A stretch of DNA of 18,344 bases from an archaeon (GTDB taxonomy: Archaea; Asgardarchaeota; Hermodarchaeia; Hermodarchaeales; Hermodarchaeaceae), in the NCBI GenBank assembly GCA_016550425.1, contig JABXGS010000210.1, forward strand, positions 1 through 18,344. The letters run 5' to 3'. The notes below the pieces were generated by a model, which saw only the letters and a program-made list of their open reading frames with translations, was not told where the DNA came from and made no database searches. This document shows positions 1 to 7,375 of this stretch, in pieces; within the stretch, counting starts at the first letter, position 1; each line of letters begins with the position of its first letter. The position numbers and the translations under genes are program-made.

Positions 1-97
1 GGCTCCGGTAAAAGACCGGTTTGAACGAGCGGCTGTGTACGCATCAAGCTTCGGCGAGATGTTGAGCAGGCCGCCACGTACCGCCTAAGTGTGTCGG
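1..97 (+). rRNA. 23S ribosomal RNA, 3' end (partial)
   Basis: The last domain of large-subunit rRNA is recognisable by its helices. A CCGGT/ACCGG hairpin with an AAAAG loop (about 5-19) is followed by a long stem whose inner part is GCATC, then AAGC-TTCG-GCGA, then GATGT-TGAGC. This matches the archaeal 23S 3' end (consensus pattern UGUAcGC..cAAG..cGAgguGUUgAGCcC). The closing strands GAGCGGC and GCCGCC flank it. The GTACCGCCTAAG stretch corresponds to the conserved GUACUAACcGcc end. The 5' part lies outside the window and the mature 3' end (about 90-100) is estimated. No tRNA or 5S gene follows. Confidence 0.88.
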
Positions 98-156
98 TTG
101 CGAAAGGAGCCATATGCGCTGGTTCTGGCGCGAGATTAATTCTGGGTATACGACCA

Positions 157-200
157 CCATTTTCTTTTTCAGCAAATCTTTTTGATAGTGTTTTTCCTTC
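157..200 (+). terminator. T-rich archaeal-type terminator after the 23S rRNA
   Basis: Runs of T (TTTTCTTTTT, then CTTTTTG, then GTTTTTCC) follow the rRNA and a small GCGC/GCGC hairpin at 116-131. Archaeal RNA polymerase stops at T-rich tracts like this. That it ends the rRNA transcript is inferred. Confidence 0.5.
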
Positions 201-225
201 TCGTTGATGGGAGAAGTGATGTTCG

Positions 226-561
226 TTGACAGTTAAACATATGAAGCGTTTTGAAGTGGATGCTTTTTTCGAAGAAGTGTTCAACGCTTTGTCTGTAATG
301 GAAGGGGTTATTTACAGTCGAAGATGGGATTGTGACACCAAGCGGGAATGGGCTAGCATTGCTGTTCGAAAAACTACTTTCTGGACAGAACGTTCTCTGA
401 TGATTATGCTAGAACGTGTCAAACAGGGTGTTGTCGTTGATGTTATTTCGATGTTGACTTTCAAATACGGGTTCGTTCATAGCAGGAATATCAATCGAGT
501 TAGGAACTATTTACAGATAAACGGGTTCAAAGTGAGTGAAATAGCTGCCAAAGAGATGTAG
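226..561 (+). CDS. hypothetical protein (111 aa)
   Basis: I do not recognise this small protein. It starts with TTG at 226, preceded five bases earlier by GAAGTGAT (213-220), one mismatch from the ideal GAGGTGAT; an in-frame ATG at 241 is the alternative. The sequence alternates an amphipathic N-terminal helix (FEEVFNALSVMEGV), basic beta-like segments (VIYSRRW, WASIAVRKTTF, MLERVKQGVVVDV) and a C-terminal helix around NRVRNYLQINGF. This suggests a compact soluble alpha/beta domain of about 100 residues. It has no signal peptide, membrane helix or cysteine motif. The next gene begins 32 bases downstream in the same direction, so the two may be co-transcribed. The existence of the gene is more certain than its start. 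Confidence 0.6.
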   Translation: MTVKHMKRFEVDAFFEEVFNALSVMEGVIYSRRWDCDTKREWASIAVRKTTFWTERSLMIMLERVKQGVVVDVISMLTFKYGFVHSRNINRVRNYLQINGFKVSEIAAKEM

Positions 562-593
562 TCCTCAGAGTATACGAGCACCACTTTTTCCTT

Positions 594-1109
594 GTGTTAA
601 GAGAAATGGTAATGAATTTAGGATATGCTGCCCTATTTTCAGTTGTTAATTGCTTTGGAAGTGTTGAGATGGGGCAGTTGATGTATACTCTTGTCGTAAC
701 CAGTCTGCGAATCTTGTTCACGTCGCTTCTTTCTTTTCCAATTGCGTTTCTCTTGGTGTGGGGGTTGGGAAGAAAACGCTCTCCCCTAATACGAACTTTT
801 GGCACGGTTCTGTTGGCATCGATTGCGTATGAAGTAACTACTTTGGTTAACTTGGTTTTTCTTTTTTCTTGGTTCATGCAATTTAATTTGTGGCTTGCGC
901 CGTTAATGGCACTATTCAGCCCGGTCGTGGTGTTTTTCTTTGTCTTTTTCATTGGTGCAATGGTGTTGTTGGATTTGTCTCCTGGACGGATCGGGATTGC
1001 AGCAGTCATTCTCTGCATTCTTTCCTATTTCATTTGGTGGGCTGCGTCATATCTCATATTTCCTCTCGTTCCGTTTCTTCAGGTTATTCAAAGCTGGCCA
1101 ACACCGTGA
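594..1109 (+). CDS. four-helix integral membrane protein, function unknown
   Basis: The 171-residue product is strongly hydrophobic, with four likely transmembrane segments at about residues 30-58, 68-92, 98-126 and 132-160. They are separated by short charged turns (GRKRS at 59-63, LSPGR at 128-132). I cannot name a family. GTG at 594 is used as the start; ATG codons at 606 and 612 are alternatives and none has a good ribosome binding site. A TATA-like GTATACGA lies at 570-577, about 24 bases upstream, so a leaderless message is possible. The antisense strand is also open over much of this stretch, but the hydrophobic pattern here is far more protein-like. Confidence 0.62.
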   Translation: MLREMVMNLGYAALFSVVNCFGSVEMGQLMYTLVVTSLRILFTSLLSFPIAFLLVWGLGRKRSPLIRTFGTVLLASIAYEVTTLVNLVFLFSWFMQFNLWLAPLMALFSPVVVFFFVFFIGAMVLLDLSPGRIGIAAVILCILSYFIWWAASYLIFPLVPFLQVIQSWPTP

Positions 1110-1242
1110 AGATAAAAATTTGTTAGATAATTTCATAGGGTTTTTACATAAGACCTTTCTGAGGTAGTGAGCGATAGACTAGCGTGTCAGTGCAAAGCAA
1201 TAGATGGATTCAAGTGTATCAAGATGTGGAAGCAACATTGCG

Positions 1243-3039
1243 TTATTCTTCGGATACGGGGTAGACTGGGGAATGTTCTGGTCCGAGGGTTTGGCGTTGA
1301 ATCCATTCGATGTTGTGGGCTTGGAGAATGTCACCGTGAGATATTATTCCAAGAAATCGGGTAGGGTCCTTACGATCGACGACGCAGACTATGCTTTCTC
1401 CGGATTCGATCATCTTGTCAAGCGCTGTGTGAGCTGAGTCGTCAGGATAGACGGTGGGTGCAGGTATGAGTAATTTGGTTACGGTGGTGTCTTCGGGTGG
1501 CAAATCGTCGCGAAGGCATTTGTAGGCTCGGCGGAAGGTGACAAGTCCAATCAATCGTTCGCCTTCGACGACGGGGAGGGTGCTGTGGTGGGTTTGGTCG
1601 GCGAGTTCGGTGACTTGGAAGGCATACATTTGGGGTCGGGCGACGACGATATCGCGGGTGCGCATGATTTGGTCAACGGTGATGGTATCAATGATGTCAG
1701 CGATTAACTGATGTTTCAGACGGATACCTTTGGCGGCTAATTTTTCGGTGTAGATAGAATTGCGCGAGAACAAGAGATTGATGAAGTAGCTTGTTGCACA
1801 AGCGGCCATCAAAGGAACTAGGAGAAAGTAGTCTCGCGTCATTTCTGCAATCATGATGATGCACGTCAGGGGGGCACGTGCTGCACCGGCAAATAAGGCA
1901 GCCATCCCAACAACTGCAAATGCCATGGGTGCGGTCACCATTCCTGGGTTCAGAAGGAAAAAGAGGGTTCCAATTACGCCTCCTCCCATAGCGCCCATGT
2001 ACAGGGAGGGAGCAAATACGCCACCTGATCCCCCTGAGCCAATGGCTCCTGAGGTACTGAAAAGTTTCATCACCATCAATACGATCATAGGGCCAACTGC
2101 AAGGAATCCCATCATTGCGTATTCTATCCAGTTGTAGCCAACTCTGGCTACGTGCGGAAACCAAATAATGATCAATCCAACAATTATGCCCCCCAATGCC
2201 GGTTTGAGTATTCGGGGTATTCGAATCCGCTGAAATAATAATTCAGTTGAATAAAGCACTTTCACCCAGATGATGCTAAATAGCCCTAAGAGTAATCCAA
2301 GAACAATGAAAAGTGACAATTCCCAACTATAGGGCACAAAATATTGGGGAACCGTGAACCAGGGATCCAGGCCAAAAAACCATGACGCCACCGAGGTGCC
2401 AACGACTGTCGATAACAGCACTGGAATAACTGCAATGGCTTCGATGCCAATTAGCACCACTTCCAATCCAAAGAGGGCGCCACCAATGGGGGTATTAAAG
2501 ATTGCTGCTATACCTGCAGAAATCCCACATACGGTTAATACCCGTAATTCGGGCTCACTGAGCTTCAATAACTGACCAAGGCTTGATCCGACGCCGGCAC
2601 CAATTTGCCCAATAGGTCCTTCTGCCCCAGCACTTCCTCCCGATCCTATCGTAAACGCAGAGGCAATGGCTTTGATAACTGGAACACGAGGACGAATTTT
2701 ACCTTGATTTAGAGCAATTGCCGTCATAATTTCTGGTACTCCATGTCCCTCTGCTTCAGGCGCAAATTTTGTTGTGAGAAATCCAACAACTAATCCGCCT
2801 ACTACGGGCATGATGACCAATCCTAGCGGAACCCAGACCATCCCTACAAAGAACCCAATACATCCAAGATAGTCAAACAGAGCAATCATGATTTCAATCA
2901 AGTAACGAAAGCCTACGGCTCCGAATCCAGCAACTAGACCAATTACCACAGCTAATACATTCAAACGAATCAAACGTTTTGTGCTAACATCTAATTTTCG
3001 TTTCTTGAACTGACGGCTTAGATTGGTTTTGAATCGCAT
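1243..3039 (-). CDS. ClC-family voltage-gated chloride channel/transporter with C-terminal CBS pair
   Basis: This ClC membrane protein of 598 residues has the full ClC fold (about residues 24-425) and two cytosolic CBS domains (about 457-510 and 521-575) that in this family bind adenine nucleotides and gate the pore. The selectivity-filter motifs are visible: GHGVP at 98-102 (in place of GSGIP), GAEGP at 138-142 with the gating glutamate E140, and GGVFAP at 339-344. By alignment to ClC-ec1 from memory, the internal proton glutamate (E203) falls on V194 (FGLEVV), as in channel-type ClCs. This hints at uncoupled chloride conduction rather than H+/Cl- exchange. The start is ATG at 3039, yet the frame stays open upstream to a stop at 3199-3201 and encodes an acidic, hydrophilic tail without ATG, GTG or TTG. 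It is a single-gene leftward unit. Confidence 0.95.
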   Translation of the reverse strand: MRFKTNLSRQFKKRKLDVSTKRLIRLNVLAVVIGLVAGFGAVGFRYLIEIMIALFDYLGCIGFFVGMVWVPLGLVIMPVVGGLVVGFLTTKFAPEAEGHGVPEIMTAIALNQGKIRPRVPVIKAIASAFTIGSGGSAGAEGPIGQIGAGVGSSLGQLLKLSEPELRVLTVCGISAGIAAIFNTPIGGALFGLEVVLIGIEAIAVIPVLLSTVVGTSVASWFFGLDPWFTVPQYFVPYSWELSLFIVLGLLLGLFSIIWVKVLYSTELLFQRIRIPRILKPALGGIIVGLIIIWFPHVARVGYNWIEYAMMGFLAVGPMIVLMVMKLFSTSGAIGSGGSGGVFAPSLYMGAMGGGVIGTLFFLLNPGMVTAPMAFAVVGMAALFAGAARAPLTCIIMIAEMTRDYFLLVPLMAACATSYFINLLFSRNSIYTEKLAAKGIRLKHQLIADIIDTITVDQIMRTRDIVVARPQMYAFQVTELADQTHHSTLPVVEGERLIGLVTFRRAYKCLRDDLPPEDTTVTKLLIPAPTVYPDDSAHTALDKMIESGESIVCVVDRKDPTRFLGIISHGDILQAHNIEWIQRQTLGPEHSPVYPVSEE

Positions 3040-3396
3040 ATACCAAGAGGCAGGCTGATTTGTCTCCTCATCTTCGGGTTGATGGATGTCAGCAGTTTGA
3101 TCGTTATTTGTTATATGATTATCAGCCGAATTCGTAGGCGATTCCGACGTGTGAGCACCTTCAAAGTTCGAATATACGAGGCAGAAATCTAACTCATATT
3201 AAAATTTCTTCCTCGATAGCCATTTAACATACTGCTTTTTCGCATTCTAATACTACTTTCTTGGTCTCTTCGCAACCTTTTCGTCACCCTTTGGTTTCTC
3301 CAAATCTGACCAATGCTATGAATTTTATATTTCATCAAAATATTTCGTAGGGATTTTTGAGGAGAACCTGTCTTGGATAGGATGAGGTAAGCTTGT
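3040..3396. promoter_or_regulatory. divergent promoter region between the ClC and methyltransferase genes
   Basis: This is a 357-base stretch with no supported gene. For the rightward gene a TATA-like TTTTATAT lies at 3323-3330, and a ribosome binding site GAGGT at 3384-3388 sits eight bases before the GTG at 3397. For the leftward ClC gene, AT-rich candidates on the minus strand lie at about 3108-3117 (CATATAAC) and 3195-3203 (TTTAATAT). The stretch 3040-3198 is open in the ClC frame and could encode an N-terminal tail if a non-standard start is used. Transcription start sites are inferred from spacing only. Confidence 0.5.
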
Positions 3397-4053
3397 GTGA
3401 CATCTGAAAACAGGTTATGGTTCGATGCATATCAAAGTGTTGTGAAAGAGACGGGTAATGAACCGGATTGGACCCTAATGGAGTATTTGCCATTTATTTC
3501 ATCTGATCCCGTGTTGGATTTAGCCATGGGAAATGGGCGAAATGCACTATTTTTCGCTAAGATGGGATTTGAAGTTGATTGTGTTGATGTATCCAAGACG
3601 TGGGTAAAGAAATGTCGAGATTATGCCAAAGAAGAGAATCTGAAGATGCGCGTTTATAAGGCAAGGTTGCAGACTGTTGCGATTCCTCCGCGGCGTTATT
3701 CGTTAATCATTGCATCCAAGATTCTGCAGCTGCTACGTATTGTTGAGATTGAAGCAATTGCTGAACAAATTTATGCTGGGCTAGCGAAGCGGGGAATCTT
3801 GTACGTGCGAACTTTTTCAGTGGAGCATGTGAAGCGTTCCGAGAAGATTCCACAACTAGAACAGGTTGAACCTAACACCTACTATTCTCCCAAGCATCAA
3901 CAAACGTATCACTATTTCACTCGAGATGAACTTCCAACATTGTTTCCCAAGTTGAAGGTTCTCTATTATATTGATGGGATAGAAGTCGATCGCACCTTGA
4001 AGAAACCGCGGTATCCGTGGGTTATTGAATATCTGGGGCAGCGAACGCACTGA
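3397..4053 (+). CDS. class I SAM-dependent methyltransferase, TehB-like
   Basis: A 218-residue cytosolic methyltransferase with a Rossmann-type fold. SAM-binding motif I is VLDLAMGNGRNALFFAKMGF (about residues 39-58). The ribose-binding acidic residue follows in VDCVDVS (D64), and a later strand is YSLIIASKIL (about 107-116). The GNGRNALFFA pattern resembles TehB/YeaR-type small-molecule methyltransferases that act on tellurite, thiols or similar soft nucleophiles. The substrate cannot be read from the sequence. The start is GTG at 3397 with GAGGT eight bases before it. It is the first gene of a rightward run; the serine hydrolase starts about 63 bases after its stop. Confidence 0.85.
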   Translation: MTSENRLWFDAYQSVVKETGNEPDWTLMEYLPFISSDPVLDLAMGNGRNALFFAKMGFEVDCVDVSKTWVKKCRDYAKEENLKMRVYKARLQTVAIPPRRYSLIIASKILQLLRIVEIEAIAEQIYAGLAKRGILYVRTFSVEHVKRSEKIPQLEQVEPNTYYSPKHQQTYHYFTRDELPTLFPKLKVLYYIDGIEVDRTLKKPRYPWVIEYLGQRTH

Positions 4054-4116
4054 GTATCTGCCGGTTTCTGGAAGGATATAAAGAGTAAGAGCGTTAGCAA
4101 AATCAATTGGTGGTTT

Positions 4117-5340
4117 TTGTTGGATGTGGTAAGCGTGACTTTTCGACGGTGGTTTCTCCTTCTATTACCACTTACGCTCACTTCTCTATGGGTTATTCCC
4201 CCTACGAGTAGCGGTACTCAACTTTTGTTGACACCAGATTATTGGCCAACCGATGAATGGCGGGTTTCTCCTCCGCAGTTACAAGGGATGAGTTCTGCAG
4301 TTCTTCAGCAATTACACGACCATATTCGAAATGAGGATTTACCTTTGGATTCCTATTTGGTGGTTCGCCATGGGTACATCGTATACGAAGACTATCCAAG
4401 TTCCTATGGTCCTGACAATTCGCATATCCTCCATTCAGTGACGAAAAGCTTTACCTCGGCCTTAATCGGCATTGCCATCGAAGAAGGCTACATCCCCAAT
4501 GCAGATGAACCCGTTTGTTCTTTTTTCACAGATCGATCAATTGCAAATCTAGATGAAAGGAAGCAACGAATGACGATAAGGCATCTGTTGAATATGCGCG
4601 CGGGGCTAGAATGGGATGAATGGTCTCATCCCTACACTGACCCACAAAATGATCTTTATCAAATGGTATACAGCGCTGATTGCATCCAATTTATGCTCGA
4701 TCGACCTATGGTCGCGGAACCAGGAACCACATGGGTCTACAATACTGGCGCCTCCCATCTTCTAGCAGGAATCATCCATGAGACCACCGGACAAATCCCC
4801 CTCTCATTTGCATTCGACCACCTCTTTGGTCCACTTGGAATCACTCACGCGATTTGGACTCGCGACCGAAACGGGCTCAATTATGGTGGCAGTGAATTAC
4901 ATCTCCGACCTCGCGACATGGCAAAATTTGGTTTACTTTATCTCAACGATGGCGAATGGGATGGCTCCCAAATCGTTCCCCACGAATGGGTGACCCAGTC
5001 GCAGCGTTCTATGGTTCAGCCATGGACGGGAACCGGGTATGGCTATCAATGGTGGAAGCAGATATCGATGGACACCTTCGAAGCCCGAGGATTACACAGC
5101 CAATGGATCATAATCCACCCAGAATATGATCTTGTAATCGTACAGACCGCATCCGACTATGACGGAGAAATCAACGTTTTCGGACTTGTTTTAGACTATG
5201 TGTTTCGAGCCATCGAAGAATTCACTCCAACCAATACTGCTCCCTTGACACTGGGACTTGTGATCTCTCTTGTGATTGTAATATCTATTGTTCTAGTCGG
5301 CGTCTACTTCTATCGAAAACCAACTAGTTCCCCAGTATAA
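4117..5340 (+). CDS. membrane-anchored serine hydrolase, class C beta-lactamase family
   Basis: The 407-residue protein has the penicillin-binding/class C beta-lactamase fold. The nucleophile motif SxxK is S107-V-T-K110 within HSVTKSFTSALIG. The tyrosine motif is at Y208-N-T (WVYNTGASHLLAGII). The usual KTG/HxG region is represented by GLHSQW (325-330) before the strand IIIHPEYDLVIVQ. An N-terminal signal/anchor (about residues 11-28) and a C-terminal transmembrane helix (about 376-398) followed by basic YRKP place the catalytic domain outside the membrane. Relatives include EstB-like esterases, 6-aminohexanoate-dimer hydrolases and D-aminopeptidases, so beta-lactam hydrolysis should not be assumed. 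The start is uncertain: TTG 4117, GTG 4126 or GTG 4135 all keep the signal peptide. The small GTPase follows closely. Confidence 0.9.
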   Translation: MLDVVSVTFRRWFLLLLPLTLTSLWVIPPTSSGTQLLLTPDYWPTDEWRVSPPQLQGMSSAVLQQLHDHIRNEDLPLDSYLVVRHGYIVYEDYPSSYGPDNSHILHSVTKSFTSALIGIAIEEGYIPNADEPVCSFFTDRSIANLDERKQRMTIRHLLNMRAGLEWDEWSHPYTDPQNDLYQMVYSADCIQFMLDRPMVAEPGTTWVYNTGASHLLAGIIHETTGQIPLSFAFDHLFGPLGITHAIWTRDRNGLNYGGSELHLRPRDMAKFGLLYLNDGEWDGSQIVPHEWVTQSQRSMVQPWTGTGYGYQWWKQISMDTFEARGLHSQWIIIHPEYDLVIVQTASDYDGEINVFGLVLDYVFRAIEEFTPTNTAPLTLGLVISLVIVISIVLVGVYFYRKPTSSPV

Positions 5341-5388
5341 ACAAATATTGTTGTTGTGGAGTCTATAAGTCTCATTGCAAGGAATGCA

Positions 5389-5967
5389 ATGAACATCACC
5401 ATGGTAGCTGAAAGAATTTCGCTCGCAAAGGTGCTCGTCGCAGGAGCAACGAATGTTGGAAAAACCAGTCTGATCAACAGCCTGGTCTTCAAAGAATTCA
5501 CCAAGGTCACACCAACCATTGGCGTCAATTTTGCCCAGAAAATCTGTTACGGTGAAATGGGTCCCATCAACCTCAGTATCTGGGACCTAAGTGGGCAGGA
5601 ACGATTCCAGTGCCTGATGCCACGCTTTTGTCAAGGAGCCACAGGTGTAGTCTTAGTCTTTGATGTGACAAAACCTGAATCGCTCGAAACAGCAAGCCAA
5701 TGGCTTGAGTTCATCTCATCTTGGAACATCTGTCACGGAAATCAAGCTATTGTCCTTGTTGGGAACAAAACCGACCTACAATCGACAATCTCCCCAAAAG
5801 CGATTCAGCTGTTTTGTGCTCGCCATCAAATCGCAAACTATATCACATGTTCAGCAAAAACGGGAAAAAACGTGAAACGAGCTTTTAACACTCTCTGTTC
5901 TGCCTTACAGCATAATAAGTTGGGGTTCACAGAATATACCCCAAGCCTTGCTCATACTCCCACGTAA
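5389..5967 (+). CDS. Ras/Rab-like small GTPase
   Basis: A full-length small GTPase of about 192 residues in which all five G boxes are present. G1 is GATNVGKTS, G2 is the threonine in VTPTIG, G3 is WDLSGQE (retaining the Gln equivalent to Ras Q61), G4 is NKTD and G5 is CSAK. WDLSGQERF and the effector-side PTIGV pattern are Rab/Ran-like. There is no C-terminal cysteine motif for prenylation, so membrane binding would need another mechanism. ATG 5389 is preferred because AAGGA lies five bases upstream; the frame is open back to GTG 5356, and ATG 5401 is another option. It lies just downstream of the membrane-bound serine hydrolase, probably in the same transcript. Expanded families of such GTPases are typical of Asgard archaea. 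Confidence 0.93.
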   Translation: MNITMVAERISLAKVLVAGATNVGKTSLINSLVFKEFTKVTPTIGVNFAQKICYGEMGPINLSIWDLSGQERFQCLMPRFCQGATGVVLVFDVTKPESLETASQWLEFISSWNICHGNQAIVLVGNKTDLQSTISPKAIQLFCARHQIANYITCSAKTGKNVKRAFNTLCSALQHNKLGFTEYTPSLAHTPT

Positions 5968-6019
5968 CCTTTTCTTCGAATATTAAAGCCTTAGAATTGT
6001 GCTTTCTGAAGCGATTATC

Positions 6020-6688
6020 TTAACTCAGAATCTGTTTTAACGAATCACAGAGTTCTGGATCTCGAAGCATCACTCCAATGGTTGCCACTAAATCGGAAAG
6101 GTAATTAATTTCCCAGAGGTCAGCTTCACGAAAGATGCCCGAAAGCGCCTCATTATTTGGAGTTTTCCGCCATAATTCCATCCGAATTCCATCATGTTGT
6201 TCAAAAAATCTAGCCATTAATTCCTTGAACTCCGAGATGTTCTCGAGTTCGAACTCAAAAAGGCTTGGAATAAGAACACTTAGGCGTTTGATGATCTTTT
6301 CTCCTTTCTCTTTTTCCCACCACTTCTCTTTGGGTTTGCCTTGGTCTAACACAAAGATGTTAGCTGTACGGCAAAACAATTTCTCGGTTAACCGACTATC
6401 ATGGGGCTTACGATGGCCACATTCCATGACCAAGCCCGCCTTCTCAAGAACTTCAAGGTGACGGTAGACGGTCTTGATGGTTTTATCGTAGGTTTCCTTA
6501 TTTGGGTTAAAATACAAGGCATGTACTTCTTTTGCCGTAAGATTCCTTCCAACCATCGCCTTAATGATTTCACCGTGTTCCTTTGCTACGGCTTCCTGCT
6601 CCTCGGTTAAGAAAATAATGGGTTCTGGGCGAGCGGTAAGGAAGTCATCATAATCTTTTGGCTTTTCTACTTCTTTATGATGACCCAT
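6020..6688 (-). CDS. winged-helix transcriptional regulator (ArsR-like)
   Basis: The 222-residue product has a winged helix-turn-helix at about residues 30-112. Helices include EEQEAVAKEHGEIIKAMV, the turn NLTAKEVHALYF and the recognition helix KTIKTVYRHLEVLEKAGLV. A wing follows, ending in LTEKLFCRTANIFV, similar to the 'tekyYslta' strand of ArsR/MarR-type regulators. The C-terminal half (about 120-222) is helical and acidic and could dimerise or sense a ligand. Two cysteines (C90, C106) flank the wing, but no clear metal site is visible. It is convergent with the GTPase gene. A block of phased TGACA sites in its own upstream region (6747-6824) suggests autoregulation and control of the divergent small ORF. 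The start is ATG 6688; a TATA-like AATAATAAAC lies on the minus strand at 6737-6746. Confidence 0.85.
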   Translation of the reverse strand: MGHHKEVEKPKDYDDFLTARPEPIIFLTEEQEAVAKEHGEIIKAMVGRNLTAKEVHALYFNPNKETYDKTIKTVYRHLEVLEKAGLVMECGHRKPHDSRLTEKLFCRTANIFVLDQGKPKEKWWEKEKGEKIIKRLSVLIPSLFEFELENISEFKELMARFFEQHDGIRMELWRKTPNNEALSGIFREADLWEINYLSDLVATIGVMLRDPELCDSLKQILS

Positions 6689-6746
6689 AATGCATCTATC
6701 CTGTTTGAAATGAATACACTTTCTAATCGCGTTTTCAGTTTATTAT

Positions 6747-6824
6747 TGTCACATACAGTAATATTAATATACCGGTTCTACACTGAAATGACATAGCGTG
6801 ACATCCAAATGACAGTAAGTGTCA
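6747..6824. promoter_or_regulatory. phased TGACA/TGTCA operator array
   Basis: TGACA occurs on the plus strand at 6789-6793, 6799-6803 and 6810-6814, and its complement TGTCA at 6820-6824. The spacing is 10, 11 and 10 bases. A further TGTCA lies at 6747-6751, 42 bases before the first, close to four helical turns. All sites would therefore face the same side of the DNA. The array lies between the leftward regulator and the rightward small ORF and is a natural operator for that regulator. The sites are seen directly; binding is inferred. Confidence 0.5.
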
Positions 6825-6910
6825 AAGCTATACGCATCGGAACACTCAGCTGCAATCTTACAGACCGTCAAAGCCAGAAACTCGATTCATCGCCAAGAGG
6901 TGAGGTAACA

Positions 6911-7024
6911 ATGACACCTAAATCAAAGGGTGAGAAACGCAATGAGCCTCACAATAACCTTGAGAAAGAAAATTACCGCAAGAATCGCATATTTGAATCA
7001 TATATTCGGGAGCGAGTTCTATAA
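6911..7024 (+). CDS. small basic/acidic hydrophilic protein (37 aa), unknown
   Basis: This is a short reading frame of 37 codons whose ATG at 6911 is preceded by GAGGTGA (6897-6903). That is a seven-base match to the archaeal anti-Shine-Dalgarno sequence at a spacing of seven bases, the best ribosome binding site in the window. The peptide is highly charged (MTPKSKGEKRNEPHNNLEKE, then NYRKNRIFESYIRERVL) with no hydrophobic core, membrane helix or cysteine. The frame is open upstream to ATG 6809, but that start overlaps the operator array and has no comparable binding site. It is divergent from the winged-helix regulator and followed by a structured noncoding stretch ending in a strong terminator. 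The function is unknown. Confidence 0.42.
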   Translation: MTPKSKGEKRNEPHNNLEKENYRKNRIFESYIRERVL

Positions 7025-7044
7025 GCCTGATAGAACAACGTCAC

Positions 7045-7250
7045 CAAAATCGGGGCATTTATCCCCGGATTCGATTACGGTTAATTGTTGCTCGCAGGCC
7101 TAAGAACTTGTTTGAATATTCGCGGATGCCTGCGAAACGGACGTCGGGAGCCTATTCCCCGTGATCAGCATATAGATTAGTAATAGTCAAGGCATCTTAG
7201 GAGAGCCCTCTTTATGCCAAGGAGGTCCTCTCCTTCTTTCTTTTTTGTGA
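7045..7250 (+). ncRNA. structured noncoding stretch, possible small RNA or attenuator
   Basis: No convincing gene lies between the small ORF and the NTF2-like gene, but paired elements are dense. The hairpin AATCGGGG/CCCCGGATT (7048-7071, one bulge) comes first. A seven-base stem CGCAGGC (7093-7099) with GCCTGCG (7128-7134) follows. A competing helix, GATGCCT (7125-7131) with AGGCATC (7190-7196), shares bases with that stem. The same GGCAT (7191-7195) could also pair with ATGCC (7214-7218) inside the loop of the terminal hairpin. Mutually exclusive pairings ahead of a terminator are the layout of an attenuator or riboswitch. I match it to no known RNA family. Confidence 0.35.
7199..7246 (+). 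terminator. hairpin plus T-tract terminator
   Basis: AGGAGAG (7199-7205) pairs with CTCTCCT (7228-7234). After a small internal loop, CCTC (7207-7210) pairs with GAGG (7222-7225). The stem is followed directly by TCTTTCTTTTTT. It reads rightward and would end the transcript of the small ORF or the structured RNA before it. Confidence 0.6.
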
Positions 7251-7375
7251 TTCTGAACCATCTTAATTAATTTCTGTTCTTCTCGTTTCTATTCATTGGG
7301 TCATTGATTTCGAGGAATTCATATATCACAAGACTTACCTTTGACGGTGTGATACACATCACTGGAAGTGGTGAA

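Noticed and set aside
527..1018. 163-codon open frame on the minus strand
   Set aside because: It is antisense to the four-helix membrane protein; its composition (Lys/Thr/Asn-rich, no fold pattern) looks like a shadow of a T-rich hydrophobic gene.
1167..1437. Two short rightward frames after the membrane protein gene
   Set aside because: They overlap the C-terminal CBS-encoding part of the ClC gene antisense and have no protein-like pattern or ribosome binding site.
7041..7080. Possible tRNA T-arm (GGATTCGATT)
   Set aside because: The stem does not close around the loop and no acceptor, D or anticodon arms can be built.
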